Shown here one piece after another: positions 37,352-45,720 of a stretch of 64,000 nucleotides of DNA; the first letter of the stretch is position 1; each line of letters begins with the position of its first letter. Location: contig NZ_QKSB01000009.1 in assembly GCF_003234935.1 (NCBI RefSeq), positions 1 through 64,000 on the forward strand, written 5' to 3'. The notes beneath the pieces were generated by a model. It saw nothing but the letters and a program-made list of their open reading frames with translations, ran no database searches and was not told where the DNA came from. The position numbers were made by a program, and so were the translations under genes. The stretch comes from Putridiphycobacter roseus. Its GTDB lineage: Bacteria; Bacteroidota; Bacteroidia; Flavobacteriales_D; Crocinitomicaceae.

Positions 37352-40300
37352 TTACACCACCACATTTACAATTTTCCCTGGTACTACAATCATCTTTTTC
37401 GGTGCTTTTCCTTCTAACCATTTTTGTGATTGTTCATCCGCTAATACTGCTTTTTCAACCTCATCTTTGGGCATGTTGGTTGGCAATTCTAACTTGAAAC
37501 GCATTTTACCGTTAAATGATACTGGATAAGCATAGTTGGCTTCCACTAAAAAATCGGGATTAAAAACTGGGAATTCAGCGTAAGACAAGGTCCCTGCTTC
37601 GTTTCCTAATTTGGTCCACAACTCCTCACAAATGTGTGGTGCATAAGGTGATATTAAGACTACCAAATCAGACAATATCGCTTTGTTATTACAATTTTGC
37701 TCGCCCAATTCATTCACCGCAATCATAAAGTTTGAAACGCCCGTATTGAATGAAAAACGGTTTAAATCGTCTTCAATTTTTTTAATGGTTTTGTGCAAAG
37801 TCTTCAACGCTTTTTTATCTGCTTCTCCAGCTTCAATTGCAAAATTACCTTCAGCATCATGGAAAAGTCTCCAAAACTTTCTCAAGAAGTTATGTACCCC
37901 ATTAATTCCTTTGGTATCCCATGGTTTTGCTTGTTCCAACGGACCTAAGAACATTTCATAACAACGCAAGGTATCAGCTCCAAACTTTTCTACCAATTCA
38001 TCAGGCGTCTGTACATTATATTTCGACTTAGACATTTTTTCTACTTCGCTTCCGCAAATATAAGTGCCGTCGTCTTCTAAAATAAATTCGGCATTGGCAT
38101 ATTCTGGCAACCAATTTTTAAAGCCTTCAAGGTCTAATTTATCATTGTCGACCAATGAAATATCGGCGTGCAATCTTGCAGTTTTATATTCCTTTCTTTT
38201 TCCAAAAGAAACAAATTTTCCTGAATCTTTATCTCGATAAACAAAACTCGATCTACCCAAGATCATACCTTGGTTGATCAATTTTTTAAAGGGTTCGTCG
38301 AAGGAAATAAATCCTTTATCTTTTAAAAATTTGGTCCAAAAACGAGAATACAATAAGTGACCTGTTGCATGTTCGGAACCACCAATGTATAAATCGACTT
38401 GGTTCCAGTAATCTGCTTTTTCCTTTGAAACAAATTCCGTTTCGTTGTGTGGGTCCATATAACGTAAAAAGTACCAAGAAGAACCTGCCCAACCTGGCAT
38501 GGTGTTGTACTCCATTCTATCCCCTTCAAACACATTCCATGCATCCTTTTCTGCTCTGGCCAAAGGTGGTTCTCCGTCTTCGGTCGGCAAATACGCATCC
38601 ACTTCGGGTAATGTCACCGGCAATTGATCGTCTTCAATTAAATAAGGCAAATCATTTTTATAGTATACTGGAAAAGGTTCTCCCCAATAACGTTGACGAG
38701 AGAAAACAGCGTCTCTTAATCTGTACGTTGTTTTTCCGGTTCCGATCCCCTTTTTTTCCATTTCATAAATGGCCAATTTCATGGCTTTTCTAACAGAAAG
38801 ACCATCTAAAAAGCCAGAATTATTCATTTTTCCTTCCTTTTCGGCATAAGCGGCTTCAGAAATATCAACCCCTTCGAATATATTTAAAATTTCAATGTCA
38901 AAGTGCTTGGCAAAATCCCAATCGCGTTGGTCTCCTGCTGGAACGGCCATTACTGCACCGGTACCATAACCAGCCAATACGTAATCTCCAATCCAAATCT
39001 GCACTTTCTCTCCGGTAAATGGATGCAAAGCATAAGCTCCTGTAAACTGCCCCGTAATATTTTTTACATCCGCTTGACGGTCGCGTTCTGTTTTTAAACT
39101 CGCTTGTTTTTGATAAGCTGCTACTGCTTCCTTTTGATCATCAGTCGTAATCTCTGCCACCAAGGCATGCTCAGGAGCCAATACCAAAAAGTTGACACCA
39201 AAAATAGTATCAGGTCTAGTGGTAAAGACTTCAATAAACTGCTCTTCCCCTATTATCTCCTCTAAATTCGTATTTGACTCCTCTTCTTGATTCGGCAAAC
39301 TTTTTAATGCATCTGAAATTGATTTCAATACTTGTTCCGTATGTGCAACCACCTCTTCATCAGATAAACGAATTATTTTATACCCTAAATCTTCTAATGT
39401 TTTCGTTTGAATTTTTTCTTTGGCAATTGATTCCTCATTTCCATGATGGTCTTTTTCAATTTCGACAATTAGTTTTTTAGAAAGGCACACAAAGTCAACA
39501 ATAAAGTCTGTAATCAAGTGTTGCTTTCTAAATTTAATGCCTAATTTTTTGCCTTTCAATTCTGTCCATAAAGCAGCTTCTGCATCCGTCGGATTTGCTC
39601 TCATTTCTTTGGCTTGTTCCACCAATTTTTCATCTTGAACGGTTCCAATTCTAGGAGACTGAACTTTGAACTTTACAGCAGCTCCAACTGATTTCCCAAT
39701 CCAATTTCTTTGCTGTTCTTTGATAGAATCTGACCAATCAATCGTTTCTAAACCGTTTAATAAACGCTCGGAATAGGCTGTAATACGCATACTCCACTGG
39801 CGCATCAGCTTTTGAACCACTGGATGACCACCTCTTTCAGAAACCCCGTCTTTAATTTCGTCATTTGCCAAAACTGTACCTAAAGCTGGACACCAATTTA
39901 CCATGGAATCTGCCAAATAAGTCAGGCGGTAATTCATTAATATTTTTTGTTGTGTTGCTTCATCAAATGCATTCCATTCAGCCGCTGTAAAAATATCGAT
40001 TTGGCTTGTTTCAGCTTTTACTGTTGCGTTTCCTTCGTTTTCAAAAACGACCTCCAAATTGGAAATATCATCTGCTTTATCAGCGTCTACATTATACCAA
40101 CTATTGTACAATTGTTTAAAAATCCATTGGGTCCATTTGTAGTAATCAGGACTTGAAGTTTGCACTTCACGGTCCCAATCAAATGAAAAACCAATTTTAT
40201 CCAATTGTTCTCTATATCGCGCCAAATTCTTTTCGGTAGTAATGGCAGGATGTTGTCCTGTTTGAATGGCATATTGTTCTGCGGGTAATCCAAAAGAATC

Positions 40301-40534
40301 GTATCCCATTGGGTGCAAGACATTAAACCCTTTTAATCTTTTAAACCGTGCATAAATATCAGATGCAATATAACCCAGTGGATGACCCACGTGCAAACCT
40401 GCTCCAGAAGGATAAGGAAACATATCTAGACCATAATACTTTGGTTTATCAGAACTGTCAGCGGCCCGAAAAGTTTTGTTTTCTGCCCAGTGTTGACGCC
40501 ATTTTGATTCTATGTCTTGAAAATTATACTCCAT
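37352..40534 (-). CDS. leuS: Leucyl-tRNA synthetase with an inserted DUF559 endonuclease-like domain
   Basis: Charges tRNA-Leu with leucine. The 1060-residue protein has the class I signatures HVGH (48-51) and KMSKS (near 833), and the editing motif FTTRPDT (437-443). Residues 155-210 are the extension normal in Bacteroidota LeuRS. Between GKSVGAAVKFKV (280-291) and FIEVFTTR (433-440), where the family normally has a short turn, about 140 residues are inserted in frame. Residues 304-411 form a DUF559 domain (NPTDAEAALW, IKFRKQHLITDFIVDF, LIVEIEKDHH, GYKIIRLSDEEV), followed by an acidic linker. The rest of the synthetase is collinear and uninterrupted, so the enzyme is probably functional. Family members without this insert are about 920-950 residues. 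Confidence 0.96.
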   Translation of the reverse strand: MEYNFQDIESKWRQHWAENKTFRAADSSDKPKYYGLDMFPYPSGAGLHVGHPLGYIASDIYARFKRLKGFNVLHPMGYDSFGLPAEQYAIQTGQHPAITTEKNLARYREQLDKIGFSFDWDREVQTSSPDYYKWTQWIFKQLYNSWYNVDADKADDISNLEVVFENEGNATVKAETSQIDIFTAAEWNAFDEATQQKILMNYRLTYLADSMVNWCPALGTVLANDEIKDGVSERGGHPVVQKLMRQWSMRITAYSERLLNGLETIDWSDSIKEQQRNWIGKSVGAAVKFKVQSPRIGTVQDEKLVEQAKEMRANPTDAEAALWTELKGKKLGIKFRKQHLITDFIVDFVCLSKKLIVEIEKDHHGNEESIAKEKIQTKTLEDLGYKIIRLSDEEVVAHTEQVLKSISDALKSLPNQEEESNTNLEEIIGEEQFIEVFTTRPDTIFGVNFLVLAPEHALVAEITTDDQKEAVAAYQKQASLKTERDRQADVKNITGQFTGAYALHPFTGEKVQIWIGDYVLAGYGTGAVMAVPAGDQRDWDFAKHFDIEILNIFEGVDISEAAYAEKEGKMNNSGFLDGLSVRKAMKLAIYEMEKKGIGTGKTTYRLRDAVFSRQRYWGEPFPVYYKNDLPYLIEDDQLPVTLPEVDAYLPTEDGEPPLARAEKDAWNVFEGDRMEYNTMPGWAGSSWYFLRYMDPHNETEFVSKEKADYWNQVDLYIGGSEHATGHLLYSRFWTKFLKDKGFISFDEPFKKLINQGMILGRSSFVYRDKDSGKFVSFGKRKEYKTARLHADISLVDNDKLDLEGFKNWLPEYANAEFILEDDGTYICGSEVEKMSKSKYNVQTPDELVEKFGADTLRCYEMFLGPLEQAKPWDTKGINGVHNFLRKFWRLFHDAEGNFAIEAGEADKKALKTLHKTIKKIEDDLNRFSFNTGVSNFMIAVNELGEQNCNNKAILSDLVVLISPYAPHICEELWTKLGNEAGTLSYAEFPVFNPDFLVEANYAYPVSFNGKMRFKLELPTNMPKDEVEKAVLADEQSQKWLEGKAPKKMIVVPGKIVNVVV
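39302..39625 (-). other. DUF559 (Vsr-like PD-(D/E)xK) domain embedded in leuS
   Basis: LeuRS residues 304-411. Stand-alone DUF559 proteins read NPTEAEKLLW, FRRQHPIGxYIVDFxC, LxIELDGxxH and FxVLRFxNxEV. This copy keeps D347 and E358, has E360 where Asp is usual, keeps H363/H364, and retains the flanking framework. There are no intein splice motifs at the borders: no Cys or Ser at the start, and no HN followed by Cys/Ser/Thr at the end. It therefore stays in the mature protein. Confidence 0.8.
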
Positions 40535-40630
40535 GATAAATGCTATTTAAAAATGCAAAGTTAAAAAATTAGGTGTGTTCTTGTACTATTAACGAATAGC
40601 TTTTATTGTAACATTAATTTTTAAGCAGAA

Positions 40631-40666
40631 AAAAAGGGGAAAGTCTGCATAGACTTTCCCCTTTTT
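40631..40666 (-). terminator. Rho-independent terminator of nrdJ
   Basis: Perfect 16-bp arms (40631-40646 with 40651-40666, 4-nt loop) with A/T ends, so it could work in both directions. It lies 21 bases past the nrdJ stop and before leuS. Confidence 0.9.
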
Positions 40667-40687
40667 CAAAGTATTATTTCAATGTGA

Positions 40688-43237
40688 TTAGCCACATTTA
40701 GAAGAGCCACAATCTTTACAAGATAAACAGCCTTCTTGATAAATTAAATTGGTGGAATTACAATTTTCACATTTTTGATTTTTAGCTTCTGTACCATCTA
40801 CAATGTATCTTTTTAATGCACGGGCCACTCCATTTTTCCAAGTATTAATTGCTTCTGTATCCAATTGCAAAGTACTGATTAGGTGTACCGCTTTTTCAAT
40901 TGGCATACCATGACGCAAAGTACCTGAAATTAATTTAGCATAATTCCAATACTCTTGTTCAAACTTATGCGATAACCCTTCAATGGTGGTCTTATATCCT
41001 CTTTTATTAATGTATTGAAAATCATATCTCGACTTTCCTTCAGCATTTTGTGCTTTAATAATAAAACCATTATTCACCCAACGTGGAATCAAAATACCAT
41101 CTTCATCATCTGCCAAACCAGTAAATATTTCATAAGGCTTACCATCAATCAATCCAATAAAGGCGATCCACTTTTCTTTATTATTCTGTAAACGAACTAC
41201 ATCTGCCTCTAAAATTTCAGGGCGTTTAGTCGGGAAGTTTTGAAATTCATTTCCTTTTTCTTCTTCTTTTTCTGGTGCATCATTTGCAATCAGTACACCT
41301 GATCTTGATCCATCACGGTAAACGGTTAACCCTTTACAACCCGACTTCCAAGCTTCCATATACAATTCGCCCACCAAGGCTTCATCCACATCATTTGGGA
41401 GATTAATGGTTACAGAAATTGAATGATCAACCCATTGTTGCACGGCACCTTGCAAATGAACTTTACTCACCCAATCCACATCATTTGAAGTGGCTTTATA
41501 ATAAGGTGATTTTTTGATTAATTCATCAATTTCAGATTGGCTATAATTCACTTCTGTATCCAAACCATTCACGGTCATCCAAGTTTTAAATTTATGGTGG
41601 AATACGGTGTATTCTTCCCAAGAATCTCCAATCTCATCTACAAAATCAATGGTCGCATTTTTATCGTTTGGATTTACTTTTCTTCTTCTTTTATATACCG
41701 GTAAAAACACTGGCTCAATCCCTGAGGTAGTCTGTGTCATTAAACTCGTTGTTCCTGTTGGTGCAATGGTCAATAAGGCAATATTTCTACGGCCATATTC
41801 CCCCATGTCATAATACAATTTTTCATCCACTTCTTTTAAACGTTGAATGAAAGGGTTGTTCACTTCTTTTTCAAAATTATACACTGGGAAAGCGCCTCTA
41901 TCTCTAGCCATATATACAGAAGCTCTATAAGTTTCAACTGCAAGCATTTGGTGAACTTTAACAGAAAATTTATTTGCATCTTCAGCCCCATAAGTCAAGC
42001 CCAAAGCCGCCAGCATATCTCCTTCAGCAGTAATACCAATACCCGTTCTTCTACCTTGCTCAGCTTTGTGCTTAATATTTTGCCACAATTCTCTTTCTAC
42101 ACGTTTTACACTTTGATTTTCTGGATCATCCTCAATTTTAGCTAAAATGGTATCAATCTTTTCTAATTCTAAATCAATGATATCATCCATTATTCTTTGT
42201 GCCATTGAAATATGGCTCGTAAATAAAGGAAAATTAAAGGAAGCTTCTTCAGTAAAAGGGTTTTCAACATAGCTATATAAATTAATAGCCAATAACCTAC
42301 AGGAGTCATAAGCACATAATGGAATCTCTCCACATGGGTTAGTCGAAACAGTTTTAAATCCTTCCTCTGCATAACAATCCGCTACAGATTGGTTGATAAT
42401 GGTATCCCAGAATAAAATACCTGGTTCTGCAGATTTCCATGCATTATGCACAATTTTTGACCATAAATGACCTGCTTTTACTTCTTTAGTAACTTTTGGA
42501 TTATCGCTTTTAATCGGATATTTTTGAACATAACTTGTATCCGCAGCAACTGCTCTCATAAAATCATCATCAATTCTTACAGAAACATTTGCACCAGTAA
42601 CTTTTCCTTGCTCTAATTTTGCATCAATAAAATCTTCTGCATCAGGATGGTTAATAGATACAGATAACATTAATGCCCCTCTTCTACCATCTTGCGCTAC
42701 TTCTCTTGTACTATTAGAATACCTTTCCATAAATGGCACTAATCCCGTTGAAGTCAAGGCCGAATTTTTTACAGCGGAACCTTTTGGACGAATATGAGAC
42801 AAATCGTGACCAACACCACCTCTACGTTTCATTAATTGAACCTGCTCTTGGTCAATTTTTAAAATACCACCATAAGAATCAGAATTATCATCATTTCCAA
42901 TTACAAAACAGTTCGACAAAGAACCTGTTTGAAAATCATTCCCAATTCCTGCCATTGGACTCCCTTGAGGAACAATATATTTAAAATCTTTTATTAAATC
43001 ATAAATGTCATTCTCCGAAACTGGATTTGCATACTTATTTTCAACACGAGCAATTTCCCTTGACAATCGCCTATGCATTTGATCTGGATTGCTTTCATAA
43101 ATATTACCTTCGGAATCTTTTAAAGCATATTTATTTATCCAAACTTGTGCTGCCAAATCATCCCCTTTAAAATAGTTTAAAGCGTCTGCTAAAGCTTCTT
43201 CATAGGTATAGGTTTTTAGGTCGTTGATCATTTCCAT
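40688..43237 (-). CDS. nrdJ: Adenosylcobalamin-dependent ribonucleotide reductase (class II)
   Basis: Reduces ribonucleotides to deoxyribonucleotides with coenzyme B12, needing neither oxygen nor a separate radical subunit. The 849-residue protein has an active-site cysteine in SLSNCFVIG, the NPCGE motif with its catalytic cysteine and glutamate near 299, and APTGTTS near 495. A C-terminal cysteine cluster (CENCNSTNLIYQEGCLSCKDCG) matches the zinc-ribbon tail of class II enzymes. I chose the ATG at 43237 (MEMINDLKTYTYEEA); the frame is open to 43303 but that segment covers the likely promoter. No B12 riboswitch is evident upstream. The gene is monocistronic with its own terminator. Confidence 0.94.
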   Translation of the reverse strand: MEMINDLKTYTYEEALADALNYFKGDDLAAQVWINKYALKDSEGNIYESNPDQMHRRLSREIARVENKYANPVSENDIYDLIKDFKYIVPQGSPMAGIGNDFQTGSLSNCFVIGNDDNSDSYGGILKIDQEQVQLMKRRGGVGHDLSHIRPKGSAVKNSALTSTGLVPFMERYSNSTREVAQDGRRGALMLSVSINHPDAEDFIDAKLEQGKVTGANVSVRIDDDFMRAVAADTSYVQKYPIKSDNPKVTKEVKAGHLWSKIVHNAWKSAEPGILFWDTIINQSVADCYAEEGFKTVSTNPCGEIPLCAYDSCRLLAINLYSYVENPFTEEASFNFPLFTSHISMAQRIMDDIIDLELEKIDTILAKIEDDPENQSVKRVERELWQNIKHKAEQGRRTGIGITAEGDMLAALGLTYGAEDANKFSVKVHQMLAVETYRASVYMARDRGAFPVYNFEKEVNNPFIQRLKEVDEKLYYDMGEYGRRNIALLTIAPTGTTSLMTQTTSGIEPVFLPVYKRRRKVNPNDKNATIDFVDEIGDSWEEYTVFHHKFKTWMTVNGLDTEVNYSQSEIDELIKKSPYYKATSNDVDWVSKVHLQGAVQQWVDHSISVTINLPNDVDEALVGELYMEAWKSGCKGLTVYRDGSRSGVLIANDAPEKEEEKGNEFQNFPTKRPEILEADVVRLQNNKEKWIAFIGLIDGKPYEIFTGLADDEDGILIPRWVNNGFIIKAQNAEGKSRYDFQYINKRGYKTTIEGLSHKFEQEYWNYAKLISGTLRHGMPIEKAVHLISTLQLDTEAINTWKNGVARALKRYIVDGTEAKNQKCENCNSTNLIYQEGCLSCKDCGSSKCG

Positions 43238-43258
43238 TTTTTGGGTTTTTATTTTAAA

Positions 43259-43266
43259 CAAAGTTA
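43259..43266 (-). promoter_or_regulatory. Candidate -7 box for nrdJ
   Basis: TAACTTTG on the minus strand fits TAnnTTTG, 22 bases upstream of the chosen nrdJ ATG. Its position inside the longer possible reading frame supports the shorter start. Confidence 0.5.
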
Positions 43267-43647
43267 CATTTTTTTGAAACAAGTAACTGAATAAATATTT
43301 CAATGTTTACAAATTTCAACCCTTAAAACTCTCTATTACTGTTTATTAAAATTTTTGAACAATCAAAAAGTTAACAAATAATACAATTAAATATAAATTA
43401 ATGTTGTGTTAGTTAAATAATAATGATATGGTGTTAGACCTGTAAAATTTGTTTATAATTTCAATTATTCGAAGCTATAAATTACAATAAATACTGATGG
43501 ACAATTTCAGTACTTAGACAAGCCCAACAAAACAATTTCTTGGCAGCCTTAAACCGCACTTATCTGGAGCAATCCGAAATAAAAATGTTTATAATTATCC
43601 ATCAGGAAAGGTGGAAAATTATCATTTATTCTTTATTTTTAAGCTTG
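43267..43647. other. AT-rich intergenic stretch between divergent nrdJ and dprA
   Basis: About 380 bases. It must hold the dprA promoter and upstream nrdJ control elements. There is no NrdR-box pair or cobalamin-riboswitch B12-box that I can recognise, and no RNA gene. The frame of dprA is open through its last 108 bases, but that part has no DprA similarity. Confidence 0.4.
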
Positions 43648-44742
43648 ATGCAACAAAAAATATACGAAATCGCCTTGTCATTAATGAATGGTATCGGTCC
43701 CAAAAGAGCCAAGACATTGGTCTCGTATTTAGGTTCTGCCGAGGAGGTGTTTAAGGTGAGACATAAAATTGATGCGCTCATTCCAGGAGTAAGCAAACAA
43801 TTGTTAAAAGCCGTAAAATGGGAAGAATGTTTGCAAAGGGCAGAAATAGAATTAGAATGGATGGATAAAAATAGCATTGATGTACATTTTTACCTAGACC
43901 AAAATTACCCAAAAAAACTAAAACAGTGTGATGATGGTCCTGTTGTTTTTTATGCAAAAGGAGGACATTACAACAAGCGTAAGAATATTGCCGTAGTCGG
44001 CACTAGAAAATGCACGAGTTATGGTGTACAAATGACGAGAGATTTGATACATGGCTTAAAAGATTTTAACGTGCAAATTGTCAGCGGTCTTGCATTTGGT
44101 ATCGATATTGCAGCCCATAAGGCAGCCTTGGAATTTGACGTGCCAACCATTGGTGTTCTAGCCCATGGACTAGATGATCTATATCCAGTTGGACACAAAT
44201 CAACGGCAAAAAAAATGCTGGAAAATGGCGGTGGATTGATTTCAGAATTTATGAGTAACACTGTAGCAGAAAAGGAAAATTTTCCAAAGCGAAATAGGAT
44301 TGTAGCAGGCATGTGTGACGCCACCATTGTTGTTGAAAGCTCTCAAAAAGGCGGATCATTAATCACTGCAGGACTAGCAAACGACTATAACCGTGATGTT
44401 TTTGCTTTTCCTGGCAACGCCGATAAAACTAGCTCAGTGGGTTGTAACTATTTAATTCAAAAAAATAGGGCCCATCTCATTACATGCGCACAAGACATGA
44501 TTGATATTTTAGGCTGGCAAGATGAATTAGCTTCTACCCCTATTCAAACAGATTTATTTACCAGCTATTCTCCAGAAGAAGAAAAAATACTGAACATTTT
44601 AAGAGAGAAAGGCATTACACAGATTGACGATTTATGTCATTTTTGTGCCATGACCGTTAGTCAACTTTCAGTACAACTTTTCAACTTAGAAATGAAAGGC
44701 GCCATTAGAGCACTATCAGGTAAACGTTTTGAATTTATTTAG
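43648..44742 (+). CDS. dprA: DNA-processing protein DprA
   Basis: Binds incoming single-stranded DNA and loads RecA during natural transformation. The 364-residue protein has an N-terminal SAM-like helix-hairpin-helix part (MQQKIYEIALSLMNGIGPKRAKTLV), a Rossmann-type core with VVGTRKCTSYG and SGLAFGIDIAAHKAAL, then SEFMSNTVAEKENFPKRNRIVAG and SSQKGGSLITA, and a C-terminal winged-helix DprA_WH domain (about 305-364). The start at 43648 removes 36 upstream residues without family resemblance. It converges with the small lipoprotein gene, overlapping its end by 8 bases. Confidence 0.95.
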   Translation: MQQKIYEIALSLMNGIGPKRAKTLVSYLGSAEEVFKVRHKIDALIPGVSKQLLKAVKWEECLQRAEIELEWMDKNSIDVHFYLDQNYPKKLKQCDDGPVVFYAKGGHYNKRKNIAVVGTRKCTSYGVQMTRDLIHGLKDFNVQIVSGLAFGIDIAAHKAALEFDVPTIGVLAHGLDDLYPVGHKSTAKKMLENGGGLISEFMSNTVAEKENFPKRNRIVAGMCDATIVVESSQKGGSLITAGLANDYNRDVFAFPGNADKTSSVGCNYLIQKNRAHLITCAQDMIDILGWQDELASTPIQTDLFTSYSPEEEKILNILREKGITQIDDLCHFCAMTVSQLSVQLFNLEMKGAIRALSGKRFEFI

Positions 44743-45112
44743 TAATCAACAACTCGATTATATAGTCACTCCATGGAATATCCGCATTTGTTTTGACTGG
44801 AGAAACTGAAAGAATTTTAAACGTATACCCCAAGGTATCTTTAGCACTTTGCGTATTCATTTTTACCTGGGCGTCATTAATGATAAAACTTGCAACTACT
44901 TGCCCTTCCCAAATACAATTTGTCTCTTCGGGACAACGCGAATCTTCTACTACTTCAAAACCATTAATCTTAAGATCCGTTTTAGCCATATCCACCTTTT
45001 GATTCGGCATCATACGGAATGAACTCCCCAAGCTTGCGTTTAAACTTGTTTTCCCGCAACTACTCAATAAACAAGCGAAGGCTACTGTACTAATTATAAA
45101 TCTTTTTTTCAT
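44735..45112 (-). CDS. Small lipoprotein with SRCPxxxxCIW motif
   Basis: A 125-residue lipoprotein with lipobox LLSSC and C19 lipidated. The mature domain has VVEDSRCPEETNCIWEGQVVASF, a motif recurring in short bacterial lipoproteins of unknown function; its two cysteines probably form a disulfide. I chose the ATG at 45112, which leaves the proper signal peptide MKKRFIISTVAFACLLSSC; a longer start would overlap the lrp gene. It begins 1 base after the lrp stop, so the two form an operon. Confidence 0.82.
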   Translation of the reverse strand: MKKRFIISTVAFACLLSSCGKTSLNASLGSSFRMMPNQKVDMAKTDLKINGFEVVEDSRCPEETNCIWEGQVVASFIINDAQVKMNTQSAKDTLGYTFKILSVSPVKTNADIPWSDYIIELLITK

Positions 45113-45113
45113 T

Positions 45114-45575
45114 TTAATTATGATAAATGCCATCCTTTTTTATCTCACTGACAACAAAGGAAGAATGAACGTTTCCTATGTTTTTAATCTTTGACAATCG
45201 CTCGGTTAAAAAATCACGATAGTCATCCATATTTTTCACCAACACCTTTAACAAATAATCATGCTCACCAGAAACGTGGTGGCATTCAATTACAGCATCA
45301 ATAGAAACAACTTGCCTTTCGAAGTTAGCTAAAAATTCTTTGGTATGTTCTTTTAAAGAGACATGTGTATAAATCAATAAATTTAAACCCAACTTTTTTG
45401 CATTTACTTTGGCAACGTATTTTTCAATCACCCCTTCTCGCTCCAACCTTTTAATTCGTTCATACACAGGTGTAGTGGTCAAATCTAACTGAGCAGCAAC
45501 TTGTTTGGTATTTAAATCAGAATTATTTTGAAGAATTTGAATTATTTTTCTGTCCGTTTTATCTAACTCCTTCAT
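45114..45575 (-). CDS. Lrp/AsnC-family transcriptional regulator
   Basis: A 153-residue regulator. An N-terminal helix-turn-helix (about 5-60; LDKTDRKIIQILQNNSDLNTKQVAAQLDLTTTPVYERIKRLEREGVIEKY) is followed by a RAM/ligand-binding domain (about 70-145; VIECHHVSGEHDYLLKVLVKNMDDY). The family senses amino acids and often controls the neighbouring gene. Here it is divergent from a PLP-dependent Cys/Met-type enzyme, with a perfect palindrome between them, so it probably regulates that gene and itself. Confidence 0.95.
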   Translation of the reverse strand: MKELDKTDRKIIQILQNNSDLNTKQVAAQLDLTTTPVYERIKRLEREGVIEKYVAKVNAKKLGLNLLIYTHVSLKEHTKEFLANFERQVVSIDAVIECHHVSGEHDYLLKVLVKNMDDYRDFLTERLSKIKNIGNVHSSFVVSEIKKDGIYHN

Positions 45576-45612
45576 AGTTTAAAATTCTAAATATATTGAA
45601 TTATTGACAAAA

Positions 45613-45631
45613 TATAGATTTTGAATCTATA
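45613..45631. promoter_or_regulatory. Candidate Lrp-type operator
   Basis: A perfect 8-bp inverted repeat TATAGATT-ttg-AATCTATA lies between the divergent lrp and PLP-enzyme genes, 38 bases from the lrp start. A second, weaker AATTC/GAATT pair with 10-base spacing lies next to it, at about 45582-45601. Two-fold symmetric AT-rich sites are usual for Lrp/AsnC dimers. The assignment is by position and symmetry only. Confidence 0.5.
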
Positions 45632-45720
45632 AAATAAACCATCTACAAGTATATTTTCTAGTTAAACTTATTTATGTGGTTTTCTGAAATGAACTTCTTT
45701 AGTTTTACTCAAAAAAAAAC

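Noticed and set aside
39239..39661. Intein in LeuRS
   Set aside because: No Cys, Ser or Thr at the N-junction, no His-Asn at the C-junction, no splicing blocks; a DUF559 domain explains the insert.
43540..43647. Longer start for dprA
   Set aside because: The 36 extra residues have no similarity to DprA, while the ATG at 43648 begins the usual helix-hairpin-helix region.
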